From positions 1,116,001 to 1,180,000 of the forward strand of contig CANMCX010000001.1 of assembly GCA_947496465.1 (NCBI GenBank): DNA of 64,000 nucleotides, in the 5' to 3' direction. The notes beneath the pieces were generated by a model. The model worked only from the letters and a program-made list of their open reading frames with translations, had not been told where the DNA came from and did not search any database. This DNA is from Marinifilum_A sediminis (lineage in GTDB: Bacteria; Bacteroidota; Bacteroidia; Bacteroidales; Marinifilaceae). Position numbers and translations under genes: made by a program. Shown piece after piece: positions 47,001 to 53,606 of the stretch. The first letter of the stretch is position 1; every line of letters begins with the position of its first letter.

Positions 47001-47076
47001 TTAACAAATAAACCACTGCTGCAACAGCGAAGGAAATCCAACCAATTATTAGATTGATTTTTTGATACTTGCTCAT
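44014..47076 (-). CDS. DUF2723 membrane glycosyltransferase-like protein, copy B
   Basis: 1020 residues. The N-terminal half has about eleven membrane helices with the family signature TVSFWDCGEFITSSYKLEVGHPPGAPFFMI at residues 29-58; the acidic WDCGEF loop is typical of GT-C glycosyltransferases. A second membrane cluster near 500-590 and a C-terminal soluble TPR-like region (850-1000) follow. Eukaryotic TMEM260, which carries DUF2723, is a protein O-mannosyltransferase, so protein glycosylation at the cell envelope is a reasonable inference. It is about half identical to the neighbour at 47336, with which it is tandem. Confidence 0.82.
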   Translation of the reverse strand: MSKYQKINLIIGWISFAVAAVVYLLTIEPTVSFWDCGEFITSSYKLEVGHPPGAPFFMILARLFSLFAPGTEYVALMINSLSALASAFTILFLFWTITHLAKKLIVKNGETSSTQLWTIMASGFIGAMAYTFSDTFWFSAVEGEVYATSSLFTAIVFWCILKWENEADKPFANRWIILIAYLMGLSIGVHLLNLLAIPAIVMLYYFKKYEPSRNGILKAMGLSVLLLGGVMYVVIPGIVKIAFLFDLFFVNVIGLPFNTGLIIFILALIGGIVWGVRYTVSRNKVVANTILMAFTVVLIGYSSYALIMIRSAANPSLDQNNPEDLQTLLSYLNREQYGDTPLIYGQYFNAPLNEKDNYVKDKNVYIKKDGKYVVSYEKKKANFKDTHKSIFPRMHTKGMTGRNPVEYAKWTGIDPKQEEKPSFAQNLNFFFSYQINYMYFRYFMWNFAGRQSDKQSYGGVVDGNWISGIPIVDNLRLGDQNLRAEGMKNNKANNKYYFLPLLLGLAGLFYHYKKTKEGKQDFWVVTLLFLFTGLAIVLYLNQPPLQPRERDYAYAGSFYAFAIWIGLGLLAVLELSRKVIKQDKLALPIVFAICLLAVPGLMAQQNWDDHDRSDRYLARDLAYNYLNSCEPNAILFTMGDNDTFPLWYLQEVEGVRTDVRVCNLSYLSTDWYIDQMKQQNYESAPLPISMKKDQYLFGKRDVVYMVDDPRLKAYVDKYNGLDLKEALDYVLSDKKSTKTIYGYDERIDHFPSNKFRLKVDKEQILRTNTLGIKDTANIVDQLEWEIDGNYVEKSGLALFDMLLQNNWERPMYFAITVPPSGYYGLDKYFQLEGFAYRLVPVETINEDQQTGRVNTDVMYTNMLQEFKWGNINDPEIYIDETSSRLTLSMRNNFLRLANSLMDEKKRDSAVMALDKCMELVPNESVPLDLYGVLIAQAYYRAAEYEKANQMIEQISDRLVKELDYYASLKPVSTSEFPRWQNRNLYLMQEMYQITAKYEQEDLNRKIELEFKRFLGNYKNG

Positions 47077-47280
47077 ATCTTAGAGGTAAGGTTATAAATT
47101 TTCAAAATAGTACTCGAAGGTACCATTTTTAGCAAAAAGTATTGTTAAATATTATGTGAAAAAATCTTAAAGGAACGTTTTTCAATCCTAAATTTTTCCA
47201 ACTTTAAATGTATGAGTGATGTGTTTTATACATCAACAAACTAATTACTTACATGAATTATTAGTTAGCTACAAACAAAA

Positions 47281-47312
47281 AAATGGTCGTCTTTTGTTAA
47301 GACGACCATTTT
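47281..47312 (-). terminator. Terminator after DUF2723 copy A
   Basis: AAATGGTCGTCTT pairs with AAGACGACCATTT around TTGTT; the preceding A run gives the U-tract on the minus strand. This separates the two DUF2723 genes into distinct transcripts. Confidence 0.85.
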
Positions 47313-47335
47313 AGAAATTCATTTATTGGAAATTT

Positions 47336-50300
47336 TTATTCCCTATATGATTTAAACAACAATTCAAATTTTTGTTGAGTTTCATTTTTCAACTCTGTTT
47401 GTTCTCCCATTTCGGCCAATCCTAAAAGCATTTGAACCACTCTTATTTCTCTTTCCTGCTCTGTGCGGAAACTGCTCCCAAGATTTGGATTCAATGAGAA
47501 GTAATAATCCAACTTATCATGAGATTGCTGAGCCATATCTTTTAGCAAGCTATTTGCCTTTTCTGTTGCTCCCGCACGATAATATTCCTGAATAAAACCA
47601 ATTAAACTATTGTCATAAGGAATCTTACTAACTGGCAGCTCTTCCATACATCTATCCAAAATATCAATCGCTTTTTCGCTTTTACCCTCATCGTTTAACT
47701 GACTTGCCAAACGACTATAGTTAGAACGGAAAGACATGATATTTACAGTTAAAATATGGAATTGATCGATATAAACATCCGGCTCTTTAATTCTACCAAA
47801 CTCAAATTTATTCATGAAATTATCATACAACAAATCACTGTTGATTCTTCCCAATTCCATAGTTTGAGATTTGGTTTTTATTGGAACCAAACGATAGGCA
47901 GCTCCTTCTAACTGGAAATAATCTTCCATTCCTAAAAAGCTACTTACTCCCATTCCTACTGAGAAATAAATTGGTCTCTCCCAATTGTTACTTGCAATTA
48001 TATCATAAACCATCAAGTCGTTCTTATACAAGTAACTTCTTTTGATTTTCCAATCCATTTTGTCAGCAATCAAATGAGCATCCTCAGGGCGAACTGTACC
48101 ATTGTCAACTACTTTTGCCGAATCAACAGGTAAGTAAACATTTCTTCCAGGGAAGAAATCCAATTTTTTACCACTCTGCATTTCTACCCTCGACTTTTCA
48201 GAATCACTTGCCACAACAGCAATCATATCGCTTAGCTTTTGTGGATCCTTAAATCGTTCGATTATAGGAATCTGATCTCTTACGCCTGGTTCAACCTTTT
48301 CCTGTGCTACACTCATTGCTAATGGTGCCGATTCATAGGCTTTCGATCTCATTTGGTTGATGTACCAATCACCTGCCAAAAGACTCAAATTCACAATACG
48401 AATATCACGTCGGATTCCTTCTACTTCCTGCGCATACCACAATGGAAAAGTATCGTTATCACCATAGGTAAACAAGATGGCATTTGGTGCACATGAGTTC
48501 AGGTAATTCTTTGCATAAGCCAAAGTTGCATAACGTCCCGAACGATCGTGATCATCCCAGTTTTGCTGAGCCATTAATCCTGGAACTGCCACCAAACAAA
48601 GTCCAGTAACCAAGCTTGCAGTTACCACTTCAGGCATGTGCTTTTTAAGCGTTTGATACAATGCCATCACACCCAACCCAATCCAAATGGTAAAGGCATA
48701 AAACGAACCAGCATAAGCATAATCACGCTCACGCGGCTGATATGGATATTGATTCAGGTAAACAACAATTGCCAATCCTGTAAACAGGAACAAAAGCATT
48801 ACCACTGTAAAATCCAGTTTGCCTTTTTTACCAGATCTAAATTGATAGATCAATCCTATTAATCCCAACAAAAATGGAAGGAAGTAATAGGTATTTCTCG
48901 ATTTCTTATTTTTTAATTCAGGATACAATTTGTCCTGATTTCCAACCTTAGCATTATCGAGAACATCAAAACCAGAAATCCAGTTCCCATGCAAAATGCC
49001 TCCATGTCCTTGAATATCGTTCTGACGACCAACAAAATTCCACATGAAATATCGCCAATACATCCATCCAACTTGATATTTAAAGAAGAATTTTAAATTG
49101 GAACCAAAACTAGGTTTGTATGCAACCTCTCCATTACCTAACGTTATCGGATTGTCTTTTTTCACATCTCCCCAAAACTCGTACTGTTGCACATGATTTC
49201 CACGCGAGCTATACATACGTGGGAAAATGGTTTCGAATCGGGAATCGAACTTATATTGCTGTTTTCTCGAAGCAATTACATATTTATCTTTTCCTTTTTT
49301 ATCTTTCTTCTGAATATAATTTGGTTTGGTTTCAACCAAATCAATAGCTGGAGCATTAAAATATTCTCCATACATCAATGGTCTATCACCATATTGTTCT
49401 CTATTTAAATAGGACAACAGAGCAAAAACATTATCCGGATTGTTCTCATCCATAGGTGGATTTGCCGAAGAACGAATCACGATCATAGCAAAAGAAGAAT
49501 AACCAATTACAATCACCATAAAGGCGGTAATAACAGTATTCAAAATCACCATGTTCTTTTTAAGAGTATAATTGATTGCCCATATCACGCCCGATATCAC
49601 CAATACTGCATAAATCATTACACCTGTATTATATGGCAAACCAAAACCATTCACAAACATCAATTCAAACCATGATGCTATTTTTATCACACCTGGAATT
49701 ACTCCGTACATGATAACACCTAATATGGCAACCGAAAGGAGTGCCGCTCCAATAATTCCATTTCGGGTTGGTTCGTATTTTTTAAAGTAGTACACAAATA
49801 CAATTGCTGGAATTGCCAATAAGTTTAACAAGTGAACCCCAATTGATAATCCCATTAGGTAAGCAATCAGTATAATCCAACGGTTGGCATGTTTCTCATC
49901 AGCTACATTCTCCCATTTAAGGATAGCCCAAAAAACCACTGCTGTAAACAAGGATGAAGATGCATAAACCTCTCCCTCAACTGCCGAGAACCAGAAAGTA
50001 TCCGAAAAAGTATACGCCAAGGCACCTACCATACCGGTTCCCATAATAGCAAATAAATTTCCTTTGGATAGTTCTTCTCCATTCCCAATCATTTTCTTCG
50101 CCAAATGCGTAATGGTCCAGAATAAAAACAGAATGGTAAAAGCCGAAGCCATCCCCGACATCACATTCACCATTAGTGCTGCTTGTGATGGACTAGGAGC
50201 AAATAAGGCAAAAAAGCGTGCCATAATCATGAACAAAGGTGCTCCTGGTGGGTGACCAACTTCCAATCCGTAAGCTGTAGTAATAAATTCACCACAATCC

Positions 50301-50404
50301 CATAAACTGGTAGTAGGTTCTATTGTCAACAAGTATGTAATGGCTGCGATAAGAAAAGCTACCCAGCCTAACACATTATTAACCAAATTGTAATTCGACT
50401 TCAT
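47336..50404 (-). CDS. DUF2723 membrane glycosyltransferase-like protein, copy A
   Basis: 1022 residues, same architecture as the adjacent copy: WDCGEFITTAYGLEVGHPPGAP loop after the first helix, FSDTFWFSAVEGEVYASSS, NQYPYQPRERDYAYAGSFYAF and MAQQNWDDHDRSGRYA are conserved in both. Divergence is concentrated in the soluble loops around 350-450 and the C-terminal 150 residues, which suggests that acceptor preference differs. Predicted inner-membrane GT-C type enzyme using a lipid-linked sugar; substrate unknown. Its own terminator follows. Confidence 0.82.
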   Translation of the reverse strand: MKSNYNLVNNVLGWVAFLIAAITYLLTIEPTTSLWDCGEFITTAYGLEVGHPPGAPLFMIMARFFALFAPSPSQAALMVNVMSGMASAFTILFLFWTITHLAKKMIGNGEELSKGNLFAIMGTGMVGALAYTFSDTFWFSAVEGEVYASSSLFTAVVFWAILKWENVADEKHANRWIILIAYLMGLSIGVHLLNLLAIPAIVFVYYFKKYEPTRNGIIGAALLSVAILGVIMYGVIPGVIKIASWFELMFVNGFGLPYNTGVMIYAVLVISGVIWAINYTLKKNMVILNTVITAFMVIVIGYSSFAMIVIRSSANPPMDENNPDNVFALLSYLNREQYGDRPLMYGEYFNAPAIDLVETKPNYIQKKDKKGKDKYVIASRKQQYKFDSRFETIFPRMYSSRGNHVQQYEFWGDVKKDNPITLGNGEVAYKPSFGSNLKFFFKYQVGWMYWRYFMWNFVGRQNDIQGHGGILHGNWISGFDVLDNAKVGNQDKLYPELKNKKSRNTYYFLPFLLGLIGLIYQFRSGKKGKLDFTVVMLLFLFTGLAIVVYLNQYPYQPRERDYAYAGSFYAFTIWIGLGVMALYQTLKKHMPEVVTASLVTGLCLVAVPGLMAQQNWDDHDRSGRYATLAYAKNYLNSCAPNAILFTYGDNDTFPLWYAQEVEGIRRDIRIVNLSLLAGDWYINQMRSKAYESAPLAMSVAQEKVEPGVRDQIPIIERFKDPQKLSDMIAVVASDSEKSRVEMQSGKKLDFFPGRNVYLPVDSAKVVDNGTVRPEDAHLIADKMDWKIKRSYLYKNDLMVYDIIASNNWERPIYFSVGMGVSSFLGMEDYFQLEGAAYRLVPIKTKSQTMELGRINSDLLYDNFMNKFEFGRIKEPDVYIDQFHILTVNIMSFRSNYSRLASQLNDEGKSEKAIDILDRCMEELPVSKIPYDNSLIGFIQEYYRAGATEKANSLLKDMAQQSHDKLDYYFSLNPNLGSSFRTEQEREIRVVQMLLGLAEMGEQTELKNETQQKFELLFKSYRE

Positions 50405-50510
50405 CTTGTGTGTATTTTTTGTTTTGTATTGATTCTAAGCAAAAATAATTGGAACGAAAATAGTCAATTTTCAGTGTATACCTCGAATTACTTTAGAATA
50501 TTTTGAACTT

Positions 50511-50544
50511 TTTGTTTGCGGAAAAAAAATAATTATTACATTTG
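50511..50544 (+). promoter_or_regulatory. Promoter of tRNA-Gln copy 1
   Basis: Overlapping TTTG elements (50511, 50515), 18-bp spacer from the second, and TACATTTG (50537-50544), 30 bp before the tRNA. Confidence 0.65.
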
Positions 50545-50574
50545 CAGAGTCTTTGCGAAAAGGCACATTATGAT

Positions 50575-50645
50575 TGACCTATGGTGTAATGGTAACACAC
50601 CTGGTTTTGGTCCAGGCATTTAAGGTTCGAGTCCTTATAGGTCAA
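50575..50645 (+). tRNA. tRNA-Gln (anticodon TTG), copy 1
   Basis: Acceptor TGACCTA/TAGGTCA, anticodon stem CCTGG/CCAGG with loop TTTTGGT giving TTG, T arm AAGGTTCGAGTCCTT. CCA is not encoded. A terminator follows directly. Confidence 0.95.
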
Positions 50646-50650
50646 CAAAA

Positions 50651-50683
50651 AAAGCTTCGAAATTTATTTCGGAGCTTTTTTTA
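50651..50683 (+). terminator. Terminator after tRNA-Gln copy 1
   Basis: AAGCTTCGAA pairs with TTCGGAGCTT (one T-G pair), followed by T6-7. Confidence 0.8.
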
Positions 50684-50819
50684 TTTGATTTATGTTGATC
50701 TGAATTTACAATACGTGCAATTACTTAATTTACAACCTTAACACCCCTCTCCCTGTCGGGATCTCCCCTAAAAAAGGGAGAAAACTAATTGTGACTTGAG
50801 GCTTGATACTTGAAGCTTG

Positions 50820-51188
50820 TCACTTCTCTAATTTCGAAAATCGAAAACTCCCAGCTATTCCCTGATTGTCTAAACTGTCACCTTCAATGGTAGTTTCATT
50901 AATCAACATCCCATCCCAGGAATCCAATTCGTATCGGATATCGTAATCCGCATGTATAATATCGTACTCCGTAGCTTTAATTTTTATTCTATTTTTTATT
51001 ATTTCCCCTTCAATCACTTCTTGTATCATAAATGTCTCTGATGAGTCAACATTTTCTGAAAAAATGATTTTTCCGCTCAATTTCTTTCCTTTTTGAACCA
51101 ATAAAAGTTCTCCTTGAGCTGTTCCATAGCCGTAATCTTCCTCGTAAATCCACTTCCCGGTTAAAGATTCTATTTTTTTTTCTTCCAT
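50820..51188 (-). CDS. Hypothetical beta-rich protein
   Basis: 122 residues starting MEEKKIESLTGKWIYEEDY. The pattern of short beta strands after LTGKW (GELLLVQKGKKLSGKIIF, TFMIQEVIEGEI, RYELDSWDGMLI, GIAGSFRFSKL) resembles small beta-barrel/lipocalin-like proteins that measure 'TGxW' at the N-terminus, but no family is recognised. It has no signal peptide. It lies between the two tRNA-Gln genes on the opposite strand; an upstream ATG at 51245 would add 19 residues. Confidence 0.5.
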   Translation of the reverse strand: MEEKKIESLTGKWIYEEDYGYGTAQGELLLVQKGKKLSGKIIFSENVDSSETFMIQEVIEGEIIKNRIKIKATEYDIIHADYDIRYELDSWDGMLINETTIEGDSLDNQGIAGSFRFSKLEK

Positions 51189-51281
51189 CTTCTCTCCTCT
51201 TTCAAATTGACAATCAGAATAATTACCATACCTAAGTAATAACAAAGCAAAAATTCATGCAATATTTTTGCAATTTTTAGT

Positions 51282-51311
51282 TTTGGCTAATAAATATTTC
51301 TACTATATTTG
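51282..51311 (+). promoter_or_regulatory. Promoter of tRNA-Gln copy 2
   Basis: TTTG (51282-51285), 18-bp spacer, TATATTTG (51304-51311), 34 bp before the tRNA; same geometry as at copy 1. Confidence 0.65.
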
Positions 51312-51345
51312 CAGCGTCTTAGTCGAAAAAACGACTGTAAAGTAT

Positions 51346-51416
51346 TGACCTATGGTGTAATGGTAACACACCTGGTTTTGGTCCAGGCATTTAAGGTTCG
51401 AGTCCTTATAGGTCAA
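51346..51416 (+). tRNA. tRNA-Gln (anticodon TTG), copy 2
   Basis: Identical in sequence to the copy 771 bp upstream across the whole tRNA body, with its own promoter and terminator. CCA is not encoded. Confidence 0.95.
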
Positions 51417-51418
51417 CA

Positions 51419-51449
51419 AAAGCTTCTGATTTTTATCAGGAGCTTTTTT
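51419..51449 (+). terminator. Terminator after tRNA-Gln copy 2
   Basis: AAAGCTTCTGAT pairs with ATCAGGAGCTTT (one mismatch/G-T), followed by T residues; it abuts the stop codon of the convergent acylphosphatase gene. Confidence 0.8.
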
Positions 51450-51720
51450 ACTTTATATCAAATCCTATATAACCTGTAACCGGTAAATTCTGGATCTTTA
51501 TTTCTCCTACTCTTGCCCAATCAGGACCTTTATCACACCACTCACAAAACAAATCAACAGCCAAAGCATCACCTTCTGCTTCCACATAAACAGTGCCGTC
51601 CGCTTTATTCTGCACAAAACCTCTCACTCCAAAACGCTGAGCCGCCTTTCGGGTATGGTACCGAAATCCTACTCCCTGCACCTTCCCATGTACTTGTATA
51701 CTTACAGATTTCTCAGTCAT
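51448..51720 (-). CDS. acyP: Acylphosphatase
   Basis: 90-residue ferredoxin-like enzyme hydrolysing acyl phosphates. The phosphate-binding loop and catalytic arginine are in VQGVGFRYHTRKAA (near residues 13-26) and the catalytic asparagine in GFVQNKADGTVYVEAEG. ATG 51720 gives the family length; a longer start at 51756 adds 12 non-conserved residues. Confidence 0.93.
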   Translation of the reverse strand: MTEKSVSIQVHGKVQGVGFRYHTRKAAQRFGVRGFVQNKADGTVYVEAEGDALAVDLFCEWCDKGPDWARVGEIKIQNLPVTGYIGFDIK

Positions 51721-51984
51721 TTTGTTTTGATTTTTCACAATATAGGAAATAAACAATGATGAACTGAGAATTATAAATTAGTAATTTCAAAAATAATGAG
51801 TTTAAAACTTGATATTTTAAGCATGCTCCTTGCTAAGCCGCCAGCTAAAACTGGCAAAAAATGATATACCATACACTTGTGTTTGGGATTTGGTTTTTGG
51901 GATTTTGTACTTGAGACTTGGAGCTTGTAATTTTTTCACATCAAACTTTATACTTTTTACTTTGAACTTGATTATTTTTGCCTC

Positions 51985-52863
51985 ATGATCAACTACCACG
52001 AACCATTATTTCGTCCGCCAAGCGAGGCGTATTCATTTATACTTCAGGTTACACTCGGATGTGCCTGGAACAAATGTGCTTTTTGCGAAATGTACAGCAG
52101 CAAGCAATTCAAAGTGCGAAGCGAGGAAGATATTTTTGCAGATATCGATTCCATGGAAGCCTATGGCGAACAATATCGTAAAATATTCCTTGCCGATGGA
52201 AATGCTATGGTTCTTTCTTTCGATAAACTATCGCGAATATTGGATAAGCTGAAAGATACTTTTCCAAAAATGACTCGTATTTCGGCTTATGCCCTACCCA
52301 AAGATATTGCCGCAAAAAGCGACGAAGAACTAAAAGCTCTTGCCGATAAAGGTCTTAAATTGTTGTATGTGGGGATAGAATCGGGTGACGATGAATTACT
52401 ACAACGCATTAATAAAGGTGAAAATTTTGAAAGTACATCACACGCCTTACAACGTGCCCGAAAAGCAGGCATTAAACTTTCGGTGATGATATTAAATGGA
52501 TTGGGCGGCAAAAACTACTCCCAACAACATGCCATCAATTCTGCCAAAGTGGTAAACGAAATACAACCCGAATTTCTATCAACCCTTGTATTGAGCTACC
52601 CTTATGGCGAAGAACATTTCATGAAAAAATTCGATGGCGAATTCATTCCACTCAATACCATCGAACTGATTGCCGAAATGAAAGTCTTTATCGAAACACT
52701 GGAACTAAACCAATCCGTGTTCCGCAGCGATCATGCTTCCAACTACCTTATACTTCGTGGCAACTTCCCACGCGATAAAGAGGAAATGCTTTCTCGTATT
52801 AATGGAGTTTTAGATGATCCGGCAAATGCAAAGCTACGACCGGAGTGGATGAGGGGGTTGTAA
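51985..52863 (+). CDS. Radical SAM protein with C-x4-C-x2-C cluster motif
   Basis: 292 residues. The iron-sulfur motif is GCAWNKCAFCEMY (residues about 30-42): spacing is C-x4-C-x2-C, not the canonical C-x3-C-x2-C. The frame is unambiguous. Further radical SAM features follow: ADGNAM near 73 (GGE-like SAM contact), YVGIESGDDELLQRINKG near 130 and the terminal barrel strands. Members with this N-terminal YSFILQVTLGC..N.C.FC pattern exist but I know of no assigned function. The upstream box TATTTTTG (51973-51980) lies 5 bp from the ATG, hinting at a very short leader. It is a single gene. Confidence 0.85.
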   Translation: MINYHEPLFRPPSEAYSFILQVTLGCAWNKCAFCEMYSSKQFKVRSEEDIFADIDSMEAYGEQYRKIFLADGNAMVLSFDKLSRILDKLKDTFPKMTRISAYALPKDIAAKSDEELKALADKGLKLLYVGIESGDDELLQRINKGENFESTSHALQRARKAGIKLSVMILNGLGGKNYSQQHAINSAKVVNEIQPEFLSTLVLSYPYGEEHFMKKFDGEFIPLNTIELIAEMKVFIETLELNQSVFRSDHASNYLILRGNFPRDKEEMLSRINGVLDDPANAKLRPEWMRGL

Positions 52864-52872
52864 GATTAAAAA

Positions 52873-52993
52873 CCTCACCCTATCCCTCTCCTCAAGGAGA
52901 GGTGAACACCATACTGCCAAATATCTTACAAACAATATTCTTTCTGTAAAAATTCCCCTTCTCATTCAGGAGAAGGGGCTAGGGGATGAGGTG
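52873..52993. repeat. Head-to-head pair of hairpin repeats
   Basis: Two copies of the same element face each other: ACCTCACCC..CTCTCCTCAAGGAGAG on the plus strand (52873-52903), and ACCTCATCCCC..CCCCTTCTC with its own 9-bp stem (52955-52963/52970-52978) on the minus strand. Outer arms can pair with each other. T9 follows at 52992, so it may also end the radical SAM transcript. A related CCCCTCTCC...AGGGAG piece lies at 50743-50780. Confidence 0.7.
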
Positions 52994-53183
52994 TTTTTTT
53001 TTCATAAAATTTATCCTATCGCCTTTCCCAACAATTCCGCCTCTTCCCTTCATCACAAAGCACAATTAAAGATAAGTTCCTCTTATTTATCGCTTTGATT
53101 ATTATTTTGCTTTTCATAAATTCGAATTCCAAATAAAATCCAACAACTCCTACTTAGAGATTGAACTTACATTAAAGTAACTT

Positions 53184-53606
53184 ATGAAGAATAAAATCTT
53201 AGATACGTTTAATTGGCTTATTTTAATCACCATAATTGGTTTACTTCAAGTTTGGGGTATTATCTTTTACAGATATTTATTTGGCGAAGAAATTCAATTT
53301 CATAAATTAATGTTAGAAGGATATTTTTTATTTTTCTCAATAACACTTCTAGCTTCCTTTATTCTTGATAAAGAAATGTATCAAAACAAATTCCTAAAAA
53401 CACGGCATGCTATCTTATTTATAATCTACCCACTTATTATAATTATCTTGTGTGTTGCTTTGCACCTAATCTGTAAGTACCCATTAGGATCTGTAAAAAA
53501 CGAGAGGATTGAACAATTTCACTACACATTATATACCATGACACTCATTTTTGCCATCACTTTCAGATTTTCCAATTTTAAAATAAAATCAAATGAATTA
53601 TCTTGA
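53184..53606 (+). CDS. Hypothetical four-helix membrane protein, partner of the NACHT gene
   Basis: 140 residues with four predicted membrane helices (about 9-30, 43-62, 74-98 and 115-131), short loops, and no recognised family. Its end overlaps the NACHT gene by 14 nt in another frame, which is strong evidence of an operon and coupled translation. AT-rich base composition matches the NACHT gene and is lower in G+C than the flanking core genes. A role as membrane effector or as a partner that couples sensing to membrane damage is possible (inference). Confidence 0.75.
   Translation: MKNKILDTFNWLILITIIGLLQVWGIIFYRYLFGEEIQFHKLMLEGYFLFFSITLLASFILDKEMYQNKFLKTRHAILFIIYPLIIIILCVALHLICKYPLGSVKNERIEQFHYTLYTMTLIFAITFRFSNFKIKSNELS

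Noticed and set aside
50575..51416. tRNA-Gln pair as attachment-site duplication from phage integration
   Set aside because: Both copies are full genes with independent promoters, and no integrase or phage gene lies between or beside them; a plain gene duplication is simpler.
51817..51999. 60-codon minus-strand frame upstream of the radical SAM gene
   Set aside because: It lies in low-complexity sequence with ACTTGAGACTTG-type repeats and overlaps the radical SAM start.
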